A stretch of DNA of 64,000 bases. Source: Cocos nucifera. Taxonomy: Eukaryota > Streptophyta > Magnoliopsida > Arecales > Arecaceae. This document shows, in pieces, positions 9,914 to 21,466 of this stretch. The translations under genes were made by a program, and so were the position numbers. Below the pieces are notes generated by a model that saw nothing but the letters and a program-made list of their open reading frames with translations, searched no databases and was not told the origin of the DNA. The stretch covers positions 2,952,153 to 3,016,152 of the forward strand of contig QRFJ01000054.1 of NCBI GenBank assembly GCA_006176705.1. Reading direction: 5' to 3'. The first letter of the stretch is position 1; every line of letters starts with the position of its first letter.

Positions 9914-11628
9914 ATGGCATCGAAATGCCATCTAGCTTTTACCCCTACCTCTCGATAGGTTACACAGAGTTCAGCATCTGAAGAGCAGTCAGAGCATACT
10001 CCATCCACCTCCACATCGGCTACTCAAAAATCTCCACAATCGACATCTACTCTACCGACGGCATCTACTACATACGATATCTGAGCCTCCACCATCATCC
10101 ACATCTCCGATACATGCTACTCTACCGACATCTGAGTATACATTTTTATTATATTATTTATTTATTTTTTATATAGTATTTGTATACTTATATATTTGCA
10201 TAATATATTTTTATTGCAGGTACATCATTCAGTAGGATATTTTACGATCTCATATGTATGGCGCACGTGTGGAACCGCCGGCATCAGATGATGGTACAGT
10301 ATGATGTGGAGGGAAGGCCAGTAGGGGAGACCGCGCAGGAGATGCATTCCTTTTTTGGAGTGCTTATAAGATGGTCAGAATTATTTTCGTAAAGCCCAGA
10401 GACTGGCGATTGATGGATAATACTGTCAGGAATCGAATGTGGAAGAAGATATGGGTAAGTGCATCTTAATTATATTTATGCATTTTACATGTTTATACTA
10501 TGTTTGATTAGAATAATTTTATAACTAATTTTTGATAACTTTGTGCAGAGGAGGTACGACTTTTCTGATCATGAGAGGGCTCGAGATGCCCGACTAAAGA
10601 AGATCGAAAAGTTATACTGGGGCTATAAGATCAAGCTCTACAGAGGATGGCTCGAGCACCGATGAGACACTCTAGAGGAGCTTATTTCAGTGGGAGAGGA
10701 TGGTTACACATTGGAGGAGTCAGGAGTTCGAGGTAAAATTACTAACTTTTAAATTTTTTAATATACTTAAAGTTATATTTAAATATTTTTTAAATATTTA
10801 TTATTTATTTAAATACTTGTTAGGCTATTTTCCATCAGAATTGGAAGAATCAGACAGCTCAAGAGTATACCCATACTCTAGGTCGTGAGTCTATGATCAG
10901 TTGTGTGCATAGAAAGGTAATGGATTATAAATCTTAGTAGATAAATTAAATTAATATTTTTTCATATTTTTGATAAACTGATCCATTATTATAGCTAATG
11001 AGAGATTGAGTGATGTCCAGCCGTAGCGAGATTTTTCGATCCAGTCATACGGACAAGAAGGGCGGGCTGATGAACACCATGATCGAGAGGATTTTTGTAA
11101 GTATTAAATATATTAGTATATATGATTAGTATTATAGCATCTATTATAAAATTTTATTTATACTTATAATTACAGGATCAGTTAGACGCGCTCGCTCGCG
11201 AGGGCCTGGATACCTCTAGCCCTCATGACCATCTGTCTCAGATCTTGGGGCCTGAGCACTTTAGGAGGATCCAATGTAGGCCTGGATATATGCCGACCAG
11301 CTATTGGTCTGAGGCGAGCATCTCTTCACAGGCTTCCGATATCGTCAGTCGGGAGGAGCTTGAGGCAGCATTAGCACGGACAGATTATGGTGCGACACGG
11401 GCAGATCGGGCTAAAGAGCGTGCATCTCATCTGGAGGGCATCGTGAGAGATATGGTGTCGACGTTCAATGCTCATTTTGGAGGTACCTTCATGGACTTTG
11501 AGGATATGTTGACATGCATTCCAACTCCAGCTCCTCCAACTTCGACTCCAGCTCTAGCTTTAGCTCTACCTCCAGCTCGTGCTCTATCTCCCGGGGACGA
11601 CGATGATGTAGATTTAAGAGATTTTTGA
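9914..11628 (+). pseudogene. TNPA-like CACTA gene (Transposase_24-type), six probable exons
   Basis: Second gene of the CACTA element. Exons inferred from splice signals: 9914 to about 10135, 10220-10454 (donor GTAAGT), 10549-10732 (donor GTAAAA), 10849-10916 (donor GTAATG), 10995-11096 (donor GTAAGT) and 11176-11628 (TGA). Exon 2 gives VQYDVEGRPVGETAQEM followed by a short-shelf block ending MDNTVRNRMWKKIW, and exon 3 begins RRYDFSDHE. This fits the plant transposase domain found in TNPA/Tnp1-like proteins, which bind subterminal repeats. The last exon has a probable coiled coil (EELEAALARTDYGATRAD), a Pro/Ala/Thr-rich stretch and an acidic end DDDDVDLRDF. Stops in exon 1 (TAG near 9955) and exon 3 (TGA near 10662) and a frameshift near 10370 make it a pseudogene. 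Domain naming is from memory of the family. Confidence 0.83.
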
Positions 11629-11794
11629 TGTATTTTTTTTAAAAAAATATTATAATAAATTTTATTCAGTAATAAAATTTTAGCATTTTAGAAATATTTT
11701 TATGTTTACAATATTTTTTGTATTATATATTTCTGCATTTGTCAAGTAAAATATATAAAAAATTAAAAATTTTATTTTTTTTAATTATTTAGAA

Positions 11795-12165
11795 GCTACG
11801 ACAGCGGTTCTACAACTGTTGTCGTAGACGTGCCAACCGCTGCCATAGGCAATGTGTCAACCGCTGCATTAGATCTATAGCAATGGTTACGTAACCACTT
11901 CCATAGACAAGACTATGGCAGCGGTTCCATAATCGCTGTCATGGACTGTCTATAATAGCAGTTTTATAACCGCTGCTATAGACAAACCTATGGCAGTAGT
12001 TGAAAAACCGCTGCAATAGAATTTATATAGCAGCAATTTTAATAACCGCTACAACAACCGCTGCCATAGGTTTGACTTATATTAATGTGCATAGCCTATA
12101 GCAGTAGTTTTTTGGGCTACGACAGTGGTTACAAATCACTACCATAGCTCGATTCTATAGTAGTG
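11795..12165 (+). repeat. CACTA subterminal repeat cluster and 3' terminus
   Basis: At least a dozen copies of AACCGCTGCCATAG and its reverse complement CTATGGCAGCGGTT, in mixed orientation, fill 370 bp and end at the terminus CTATAGTAGTG. In the En/Spm system such 10-15 bp motifs are bound by the TNPA protein. The match of this array with the TNPA-like gene just upstream supports one element. Confidence 0.95.
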
Positions 12166-12525
12166 TTAGAAGTACAGATTTGATTTATGTTAATGTTCAT
12201 CATGGTATTGATGTGTCAAAGATGCTTAAAATCATATAAATAATGATCGAGTTTTTTCCTCTTTCCATTTAATTTTTCTCTTTGATACCCACCTTATTAT
12301 TTTACCTTGGTTTTCTTAATCATATGTATTACCATATAAAGGTTAATTTCATCTCTTTCTTTTCTTGTTCATATTTTAATGCATTTTTAACTTTTCATAT
12401 TTAATCATTTGGAAAATTAAAGTCCTCAAATCAAGTGGCAAGATAAAACAAAAAACCCTAAATCCCAATTGATCATAAATGTGAAAACATTTTTTGGCAT
12501 CGGTGGCACTGTCTTGAGCAATTAA
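12166..12525. other. No gene seen
   Basis: AT-rich sequence between the CACTA terminus and the first copy of the tandem duplication. No coding, RNA or repeat feature recognised apart from the possible TTA target duplication at 12166-12168. Confidence 0.5.
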
Positions 12526-12526
12526 T

Positions 12527-12980
12527 TTATAATGCATACTACGGCTGTATTTCGAGAAGTAATTTGGCGTTTACGTGAGAATGAAGTCGAGTATGATTAT
12601 TTAGTAAATAATTATCATAATTTAGCCACTACAAGATTTAAGTAGGAGGTCAGTTCTCTAATATTTTAGATTGTTATTTTTTGAATGTCTTCTCTGAAAT
12701 CAATTCCTTATGCTAAACGTCCGTCAGTTGTATTTCTCAAACACTCGAGCAAATGGATGAACTGCCCTGCACCCTGCATTGAAAGTAAAGTTGATCGGAT
12801 TCAGGAAGAACCGATCCAATCATAGGATCTTCGAAGTAGTGTGTCCAACCAATTCGTTTGTTTGTTTTTTAAACAAAGAAAAATGAATGGGATAGGGTGA
12901 GGGAAGGTTGCAGCTACGTGTTCGTTTTTTTGTTTTTTTTATTTTTTTTAATAAAATAAATTAATTCACTAATTTATTTA

Positions 12981-13025
<45 letters not shown>

Positions 13026-13230
13026 TTATTTTATTTTATTTTTTTTATTTTTATATGTTTGGCTCCATTAAGTAACTAGTGACTTGAGTAAGTTCAGGTG
13101 TGACCCAAAACTTGACTGGGCTTAGAATTATAGGCCTGGCTCGGCCTGATGGGCACCTAACAAATGAACGTCCTTGTTTGAGGGAAACCTGACCATGCAC
13201 ATTTGCTATTGGTCGCAGCGTCATGAGCAA
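12527..13230 (+). repeat. Tandem duplication, copy 1
   Basis: Aligns by eye along its length with 13428-14613: ATAATGCATACTA at both starts, AGTAAATAATTAT, CTCGAGCAAATGGATGAAC, TGCATTGAAAGTAAAGTTGA, AATTCGTTTGTTTGTTTTTT, and GACTTGAGTAAG further on. It has lost a segment of about 54 bp relative to copy 2 (see finding) and gained an ATT microsatellite. No protein recognised. Confidence 0.9.
12976..13023 (+). repeat. (ATT)n microsatellite
   Basis: About 15 ATT units in copy 1 of the duplication, followed by an ATTTT-rich run. Copy 2 has only a short ATT run at the same place (about 14405), so the expansion came after the duplication. Confidence 0.95.
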
Positions 13231-13427
13231 TCTAAAAGCAAAAATTAAGAATTTTTTAGTATTTAAAATTATTTATGTATACTGTTAATTCTCATTTACT
13301 GTGAATTTTCATTTATGAATGTGATGCAAATCAGTTTTTTCTATACTATATATCTGAACTCTCCTACCTAATAATTTTAAAAATATTAAAATCAGATCTT
13401 AAATTATTAAAAAATTATATTAAATTT

Positions 13428-14613
13428 TATAATGCATACTATGGCCGTATTTTAAGAAGTAATTTAGCATTTATGCCAAGATCGAGTATGATTATTTAGT
13501 AAATAATTATTATAATTCAGTCACTAAAAGATTTAAGTAGGGGGTCAGTTCTCTTAGAATGCTATGTTTTGAACGCCTTCTCTGAAATCAATTCCTTATA
13601 TTAAACGTCCACCAGTTGTTTTTCTCACACGCTCGAGCAAATGGATGAACGGCCCTGCGGTTTCCAAGTGATCACAGGGCTCAGCGAAAATCACAATCCA
13701 CCGTCCGTTGCACCCTGCATTGAAAGTAAAGTTGATCCGAAGAACCGATCCATTGGATCTTTGTGGCGTGTCCAGGCCGTGCAAATAAAGAAATTCATCC
13801 AATTCAATTTGATAAATATTAATTTTGCCCGATTAAAAGATTTAAATCGAATTGAATCGTGATGCATAAAAAATTTAATTAATTACGATCGAGTTCAATT
13901 TCTAGATTCGTATGAAACTAAACTCGATCGATCGATATAATATTTTTAATATTTAAATATTTAAAAATTAAAAATTAAAAATTATAATATATTATATATT
14001 AATTTATAGATATTAAAAAATTATTATTTTTTAATTTTTATATAAATTTAATAATATATTAATTTATAATATTTAAAATTAATATTAAATTAATATTGAA
14101 GTCCAAATCACCATAATCCATTCGAATCTACTACAAATAGTTAACTTCGATTTCAAATATTTTATATATGATAAACGATCGACAGCAAATTAAATTTTTT
14201 TAATTTAATTAAATTCGATCAAATTAAATTTTTTTCTCAACTCAATTCAGTCCGATCCATGCTCAACATATCCAGCCAATTCGTTTGTTTGTTTTTTAAA
14301 CAAAAAAAAAATGAATGGGATTTGTCACCCACGCGGAGAGAGAGAGAGAGAGAAGGGTGCAGGAGTTTGATTTTTTTTTTTTAATAAATTAGTTCACTAA
14401 TTTATGTAATTATTATTTTTCCTTTTTGTCCGTTTGGCGGCCCATTAAGTGACTTGAGTAAGCTCAGATGCAACCCAAAACTTGGCTGGGCATAGAATTA
14501 TAGGCGCGGCTCGGCCTAATGGGCACCCAACAAATGAATGTCTTGTTTGAGGGAAACCAATGTCAAGCTGTCCATGCACGTTAGCTATCGCTAGTTTTGT
14601 TGCAACGACATAA
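13428..14613 (+). repeat. Tandem duplication, copy 2 (with insertion)
   Basis: Second copy of the segment at 12527. It is longer because of an AT-rich insertion of about 500 bp near 13770-14275. The ORFs 13596-13802 and 13641-13862 lie in it on opposite strands and are not conserved in copy 1. Confidence 0.9.
13770..14275. mobile_element. AT-rich insertion in copy 2, MITE-like
   Basis: Present in copy 2 and absent from copy 1. It is flanked by similar short sequences (GTGTCCAGGCC on the left, ATATCCAGCCA on the right), as expected for a small target duplication. The interior is rich in AATTTAATTAAATT, TCGATCGATCGA and ATTCAATTTGA-like palindromes. There is no coding sequence. Superfamily not determined. 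Confidence 0.6.
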
Positions 14614-15560
14614 ATTTATCGAGCTGCTTATCTTTTAGTCGTGTTATAAACATAGTTTAGTTTTTAAAGAGTTTTGCTCCTGCTAGAGCTGAAATTATCC
14701 TTATTTGAAACCTTGCAGCACCTTGCAGAAAAAACAAACAAGAAATGCTTTCCATGAGTAACTAGGGTTCGGCATGCTTAATGAAGGAAATGAGCGATCC
14801 CTCGAGATGAAACACGTGGAACTAAGTCCAATAATCTTCAATATATAACAATGCAAAATACCACTCATGTTTGTTTTGTTGTATACTGGCACATAATTAG
14901 TGTCTATGAGTAATTGAATTTCTACATTAGCAAAGAGAATTGATAGACTCTAGGGTTGTATTTGGTTGATGATTGAAATTAGAATCATAATATATTAGAA
15001 TGAGAATCGAAATAATCATATTTCTTAATATCTTTGATTTGTGATTAAAATTAAAATTAAAATTAATTTTAAATATTAAAAAAATTAAGATTAAATTATT
15101 TAATTATATATTTTTTTTAAAATTAGAATGAAAATGAAACTCTCAACCAAAACAAACGGCTGAAATAATAGTCATTCATTTTCGTACCTATTCAATAGAC
15201 CAACTCCAATCAAATATATTCCAAGTTTCAATAATACACTGTCATTATATAATAGACCCCATTTATTATTGTTATTTATTATTATAATAGAAATAACAAT
15301 CTTCCTGGGCCACTTCATTCCCTCTTGGCCATGATTATTTGCAAACTAACTATGCCTGCTATAGTATCAACAGATAATAATGGATAAATAAGTGCATTTT
15401 ATGTTTAAATCCTTGCTATTAATTTTTCATTTTTGATTGTTATTTTATATAAAGCGAAATGGATAACGTTATGACACTATACCGATTATTATTATAAACG
15501 TTACTTAAAGTTCTGCCATTACTTAGTCGGTACCTGATATCTCTATTTTTTTAATTTATT
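14614..15560. other. No gene seen
   Basis: AT-rich intergenic sequence between the tandem duplication and the left end of the MULE. No domain or structural RNA recognised; the short ORF at 14701-14892 has no family features. Confidence 0.5.
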
Positions 15561-15564
15561 TTTG

Positions 15565-15630
15565 AAAAAATTATATGGATACCTCCTCAAGTTTCACCCG
15601 ATTTCATAAACACCCACTCACATTTATTAC
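15565..15630 (+). repeat. Left terminal inverted repeat of the MULE
   Basis: Pairs with 22258-22320 in inverted orientation over about 60 bp, centred on CCTCAAGTTTCACC. Confidence 0.75.
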
Positions 15631-15993
15631 ATTTAAATTAGATCCTCTAAATTATCAAAATGTATCAATATACTCCTTCCGTTCATCTCCATTGATAGAA
15701 TGTTGTCACATGATCCTCACATGATATCCTATTTTTTTGAAATAGCAAAATTATCCTTGATTTAAATTTTCAGTCAAGTGTTAGGCAAAGCGCCGTAACA
15801 TCACGTGCCTCACGGGTGTTTTGGATTCTTAGTTGAGTATTTTGGATGCTCTAAATATAGAGGGGTGGAAAATGAGCAAGTTTATAGTAAGAAAGATTTT
15901 CGATCAAGCCAGCCATGGGTAGAAAAGAAGGAGTCGTTATTTACGCCGCGAGTAGAGAAAAAAAAAATTCGTGAAAAAAAGAAAAGGTTACCG

Positions 15994-16260
15994 ATGGAGA
16001 AAGAGGTAATGGAGGGTTTTCGATCGACTTCTTCTAGTTACAGTTCCTTCCAAAGTATCAATTTTTGCCATTGTGAAACTAGATCGCCACTAAGAACCTC
16101 TTGGACCATCGCAAATCCTGGCCGACATTTTTTTGGATGTGGGATGTATGAGGTACAGCAGTTATTTTCTAGGGCTTTATCCAATCTTTATTTTTAACTT
16201 CAAATTATTTGTCAAATAAATGGAGGTTGTGGGTACTTCTGTTGGCATGATCCGATATTA
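15994..16260 (+). pseudogene. GRF-type zinc-finger protein (At4g04775-like), probably broken
   Basis: The frame open from 15805 gives a short GRF zinc finger: FCHCETRSPLRTSWT (first two Cys in C-x-C), then NPGRHFFGCG with the Asn-x-Gly-Arg-x-Phe signature and third Cys. A donor GAG|GTACAG follows at 16152/16153. About 65 bp on, the last part of the finger is present in the right form (GGCGYFCWHD, near 16222-16251), so this is a two-exon gene. No clear AG acceptor precedes it, and stops follow, so the copy is probably dead. The first plausible Met is at 15994 or 16009; the 15805 Met gives a Lys-rich extension that I doubt. GRF fingers bind nucleic acid. Whether it serves the MULE or was captured is open. 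Confidence 0.75.
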
Positions 16261-16372
16261 TTAATAGGCTTTTACAATGGAACAAAAAGCTTGAGGGCTA
16301 AATACTAAGCTATAGAAGAAGGGCCACCTGGACTATTTGCTGTATGCTAGCATGCTGGATTGTTATTTTTTT

Positions 16373-16605
16373 GGATAAATTATAAAATTCTTCCCGAGTT
16401 TAGGTGTAAATTATACTTACATCCAAAAATTTGAAAAATATATCGTAATATCTTTGAGGTTTATTTTTAACCTCCACTTTAACCCATGTAAAAAAGATTT
16501 TTGCAGGTTAAAAATAAATCTTAAGGATATAATAGTATATTTTTTAAATTTTTAGATGTAAATATAATTTACACATAAACTCAGGGGGGGTTGAATAATT
16601 TATCC
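16373..16605. mobile_element. 233-bp MITE with long inverted arms
   Basis: Starts GGATAAATTAT and ends ATAATTTATCC. The arms continue inward: GTGTAAATTATACTTACATC on the left pairs with GATGTAAATATAATTTACAC on the right, followed by AAAAATTTGAAAAATATAT against its near-complement. The ends resemble the MULE ends in style (GAGTTTAGGTGTAAATTA), so it may be a Mutator-type MITE. It lies just after the GRF gene. Confidence 0.85.
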
Positions 16606-16859
16606 TATCTTGTTCTATGTAATCGGTTCTCCAATTTAAATATATTGATTGTTCTCAGTTGAGTGTCTCAATTTTATTCTAGAAGTCTTGTACTTTGTAT
16701 TTGGGATATCTCTAGTAGGTTGTTGTATTTTGTAATCCTTTATGAAATGAGGTACTGAAAAAATCTTCCATAGTGGGTTCCTATTTATGAAATGAGGTCT
16801 GATTTTGTATTTTGTAAAGTAATGCAGGATCATAATAAGTTGGATTAAGCCAATGTTAC

Positions 16860-17084
16860 CTAGGTCATGTTTGGAGCAAATACCATTCCAATGTTGTGTG
16901 CATTCATCATGTTTTGCTGTTCTTTTTGGACAACGTCAGCCATCAAATTAATAGCCCAATCTAGCAGAGCAGCTATTGTTGGTGGCAAAAATATTGCAAG
17001 TTGAGCATAGTCCTCTTCTGACTAACTTGCATCACTTGTTTAGCCCAAGTCCAGTAGTCCAATTGATAATTTTTTAAACCAGGC
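16860..17084 (-). pseudogene. RopGAP (RhoGAP domain) exon fragment captured in the MULE
   Basis: Reads on the minus strand as a 225-bp exon between an acceptor (TTTTTAG at 17090-17085... exon from 17084) and a donor (exon end 16860, then GTAACA). The translation ends LPPTIAALLDWAINLMADVV, then NAHNIGMVFAPNMT, which is the characteristic RhoGAP-domain segment of plant Rop GTPase-activating proteins. Its first residues AWFKKLSIGLLD match the usual AWFRELPTGVLD start of this exon. Two in-frame stops lie early in it, and the last codon is TAG where the family has Gln (CAG). No other RopGAP exon was found within several hundred bases on either side. The gene product normally switches off ROP GTPases at the membrane. 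Here it is a dead fragment, of the type carried by Pack-MULEs. Confidence 0.85.
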
Positions 17085-17099
17085 CTAAAAAGCATCAGC

Positions 17100-18370
17100 A
17101 AATGATATTATATTAGCCTGCAGAGTAGATCAAATCCATGATGAAAACCATCTTCCTTTAGTAGTTGAAAAATACAGAAAAAGAACATATACCTTTTAGA
17201 CCAATCATTTGGTCACTACATGTTGTAGACCAAAAAATAGAAATAAAAATATATACTGATGATGAGTTGCCTAATTTAATCATTAACCTAAAACACCTAC
17301 GCTACTTATATATCAAATCCAAATTTATCTTGAAGTTAGAATATCATAAAATAATAATTTAAATAAGTTAATGAACCTATAAGTATCTTTCTTGAACTTA
17401 TTTGAGACTTGCAAACTTATCCCCTGTTATATTAAAAAGTTTCGATGAACATCCTATATATTTTACTTTTGTTATGCTTACGCCCTCTATAGTATAAAAG
17501 TGTTGAATATACATCTTCTATTTTCAAAAAATAATGAATAAAGTAACATTATCTTATACAGTTTCGGGATACCTGTAAGAACTTTTTTAATTACACGCAT
17601 CAAAATATCATAACTTTTAATAAAATTTCATAAAAAATATATAAAATTTCATTGACAAATCATAATGTATTACAAGTATTTAATTATTTCATAATATTTT
17701 ACAAAGTAAGACAATGTATCAGTACATGAACAGAATAATCTAAATACATCAAAGTGATTCAAAAATATATACAAAATATAATGAAGCCCCTGATACATCC
17801 AAAAATGGCATAACATATAACCAAAATGACCCTGATATATATCAAATGGCCCTGACACATGTCATGGTTAAGTTGAATGGGGTACTGTCGTGAGGATAAG
17901 TGACATGCTGCTGGTTGGAAGGGAGCTGGCTATCTACTGTACATGATAACACTGAAGTTGCTATCTTTTTCATTCTTCCACTATCTTTAGCCTATAACAA
18001 AAATGCAGAAAGATAAGATACATAAGAGGCCGAATACACTATCTACTTATAAAATTTGATGAATAAGGGTACATTATCTATTTTATGTAGGAATACATGA
18101 AAGACACCTATTAAGATATAATGCTAAATAATGATACATAACCATGAATTATCATAATATATGATAATTTAAGGCAAAAAATGGTAATGTATCAGAATGT
18201 ATCACAATGTTGAACAATGTTTTACAATATAACACTATGCATAACAATGTATTACAATATAACATAATGCATAACAATGTATTACAATGTAATTTTGTCA
18301 AAATTATACCCCGAATAAACAAAATCTTGATACTTCAAAATAAATCCAAAATGGTACCTAAAGTTCCAAA
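17100..18370. other. Non-coding interior of the MULE
   Basis: AT-rich sequence between the RopGAP fragment and the 3' end of the transposase gene. It includes short imperfect repeats ACAATGTATTACAATATAAC at about 18180-18295. Short ORFs here (for example 17165-17362 and 17670-17858) show no family features. Confidence 0.55.
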
Positions 18371-18379
18371 GTGATATAT

Positions 18380-21300
18380 TTAAATACATCCAAAGTAAAT
18401 CCCAAATAACAAATAATGGCTTGAAAGATGTTATTGTTGGCTGAGATGAGGCTAATGCAGCATGTGAGGATGATGTCTGTGAGAGAACTAGTTGAAAGAT
18501 AGCTGTTACTAGTTGAGTTGATGTTGTTGTAGGATGAGAGGAGGCTGCTGCAGGCTGAGATAAGCCGGTTGCTTCTAGCTGAGAGGAGGGAGTATGGGAG
18601 AGAACTGGCTGAAAGAAGGTTTGTTGTAAGGCTGCTGATTTCTTCCTTCTCCCATTTTTTTAAGCCTGAAAAATAGTTATGAAACATAAGTAAATATCAT
18701 CAAAGCACCGTTGAATACAATTCAATTCATAATACCTGTGATCCTGCTCTTTTCCTACTAACTTGGCTCTCGATTTGATTAGATGCAATATCATCTTGTT
18801 TCTTCTTTTTCTTCTCCTTCTTAGCTAGGGCCTTTGCAAGTCCTAGAGTTGTGGCTCCATTGTTGGCAATTCCTACATCTTAAGGATGTATTCCTCCTTT
18901 TGATTTTAATAGAATCCTTTGGCTCATCCTCTTCTCTACTTCTTGCCTTTTTGGATCTACTTGGAGGAGTCCTTAGGAGAGGAGGGGATACTTTAGGATA
19001 GTCTATCCTTAGCCAAGATTTCATGCTTGAAACCAACTCAATAAAATGCTCATATATAATAAAAAATATTTGTTTGTTGTACCATGCACTAATAAAATGT
19101 TCTGCCTCCTTTTTGGCATATATAATAGCTATTGCAGCATGACAATATAAGGTGCCAATTAAGTCTCATACCCTGTATCCACAAACACTCTCACTCAAGT
19201 CAACTATAAATCAGTCTGTGTGATGCTCAACTTCAAATCTTTGTCCTCCTCTCCATTGGCACGTAGTCGCCTCCAACTTGACCTTTTCTAACTTTTTTTT
19301 GAATATTCGGACAAAGATTTCTTATAATTTTATCTAAAACATCTCTTTTAGCTTGGAAGCATTGTATCAATAGTCTCCAACAAGATAATGATAAACTTAT
19401 CTCGAGCTTCCATAATATACTTGTTGAAAGACTTGCATATATTGTTCAACAATATGCCTGACTTGCTCCTAGGGCTGAAAGTATTCTTTGACTACAACTC
19501 AGATGGGTGCTGTCCAAGCCACTGCCATATGGTCTCATCAAGCTATCACATCTCCTTCATGACAGCCTCAAAATTAGAAAGCGTGGTTGCCCTAGCATAC
19601 CTCCAAAGAACATCTTTATAGTTCTTTCTCTTAAACCCAGCGCTTTTAAAATTGGTTTGCAGATATTGCACAAAAAATCTATGATCTATACTAGGAATAA
19701 CAAATTGAAACATCTCAACAAGGCCCTACAAAAGATATTGGAATAAGCTATCTTTAATAGAAACCTAGAATGCATTTAAAAGTATAAGTAGTGAGCAACA
19801 GTAACTTGCCTTTTGTCTATCTGATATGAAGGTCCAACCACGCTCCTCCAAGGATCCAATATCCTATAATAAACATGTCAAAAATCAACTCCAGCTATCT
19901 TTTGTCTCTGCCTCCACTATGGCCCATGCAATGAAAAAAATATTTTCATTACTATTCTTCCCCACTGCAGCAAGGAGTTGTCCTCTAAATGAATCCTTCA
20001 AGTGATAATCATCCAATCCAATGATAGGTCTGCAACCCTTGACGAAGTCATGCTTGCAAATTGCAAGACAATAATATAACCTTTTAAAGATAGGCGAACT
20101 ATCCAACATCATCAGGCCTGCGAACATCCAACATCATCGTGCTCCTAATATTTGTTTCTTTGATTATCTGATAGTACTCCCATAAGTGGCCATACTGCTT
20201 CTTATGGCTTTTCTCTATAATCTCTAAGGCTTTGGTCTTGGCTTTATAGTACTGCACCCTCAAAATAGAAACCTTCGCATCTCTTCTTATTTTATCTCTG
20301 AAGCCCTTCACACTCTACTTTCTATCTAATTTAATCTTCTTAAGGTATTTCTCTGCTCAATACTTAGATGTCACATTATGATTTTTAAAATATTGACCAT
20401 AATTATGTACAAGCTCAAAAGTATTAATTTGATAAGTGCTCTTTCTTTAGACTGGTGAAGCATGAATCCTCCACCCACATTTTTTCTTGCATACAACAAT
20501 AACTCGACTTGTCTCATTCTTCTTATAGATAAAGTCAAAATCCTCTTGTATGCTGTAATGCTGCAGCACCTTCTTAAACTGTGCGGTATTACTAAATCTC
20601 ATTCCTACTGAAAGTGTAATAGTTCTTTTAACATCTGTAATTTCATTAAATTTGGGATAATTAGAATCTTGAATCGCAACATCTGAATCACTGTCACTAC
20701 CCAAGCTACGTAGTTCAGAACTACTACTGCTCTTTGATTCTTTACTAGTGGGCTGCTCATCTCCAAAAAAATTAGAACTCTGTGTCCAAGATCTTAACTC
20801 CTCCTAAATAATATCTCTATTAACATAACAATCAATGAGATCATCGTCTTCATCATCCGAATCACTTAGTTGATTAAGTGATTTATCATTGCTACTTCTA
20901 CTTTCACTTGGAGATTTGAAGTGGCATCTATAATTTTTTTCATTTTTTCATCAACTATAAGCCTTCCACCAGGCCTTTCTTCAAGCTTTCCACCAAGCCT
21001 TCCTCCAATCCTACCTCATGTATTTTTTACTGCCATCCTCTTGATTTGGATCTTTGGTGTTGATGTAGATGCATCCTTCATAGTGGGCAACTCAGCAGTA
21101 GTGATCGAGATAGATTTCAATTAGCTCTCACTGTTTGCTTGAGACAGAGGCATCTTTGCTGTATCCACTTGGTACTCCACATATACTTGCAATGCATTCA
21201 TACCTTTCATGCAAGCCAGCATGTCTAGAATATCTGCATCATATTTTAATTCTCTCAAGCCATTTTCTAAAGTCTGTCTAAGCATGAGGTAATATACAAT

Positions 21301-21466
21301 TTTTGCGCCCCAACTATTCTACTATATCCTCTAACTCTGTGATACTAAATCTATCTGGATCATAATTATCAAAGAATCTAACATTACCCCGACTATAATG
21401 ATATCTTGGATGGTACTGCATTGACCTATCATAGTAGATCTTCATAGTGAAAAAATCAGAGTCCAT
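18380..21466 (-). pseudogene. MuDR-type MULE transposase (mudrA-like), degenerate
   Basis: Minus-strand gene. Start Met at 21466 (MDSDFFTMKIYYDR), with a PB1-like N-terminal region of FDNYDPDRFSITELEDIVE type. The MuDR DNA-binding domain is at 20704-20447 (GMRFSNTAQFKKVLQHYS, then CGWRIHASPV). The MULE transposase core is at about 20130-19830 (GCRPIIGLDDYHLKD with the first catalytic Asp, then RGWTFISDRQK with the second). After a probable intron a block with HRFFVQYLQTNFK, ATTLSNFEAVMKEM and LLNNICKSFN follows at 19740-19400. A SWIM-like region (about 19250-19100) and a zinc knuckle CRNCQQWSHNSRTC (18885-18840) come next. The tail near 18650-18400 is a low-complexity SQPxxxSSH-type end. Stops (for example TAG after DIVE) and frameshifts (between 20099 and 20127) kill it. 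It would cut and move the MULE. Confidence 0.92.

Larger units (their letters stand above)
7204..12165 (+). mobile_element. CACTA (En/Spm) DNA transposon, 3' part
   Basis: The C-terminal half of a TNP2 transposase, then a TNPA-like gene, then a dense cluster of subterminal repeats, then a terminus CTATAGTAGTG at 12165, which read on the other strand is CACTACTATAG. The next three bases are TTA, a possible 3-bp target duplication. The 5' part of the element must lie left of the gypsy insertion, outside the window. Both genes carry stops and frameshifts, so this copy is dead. Confidence 0.93.
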
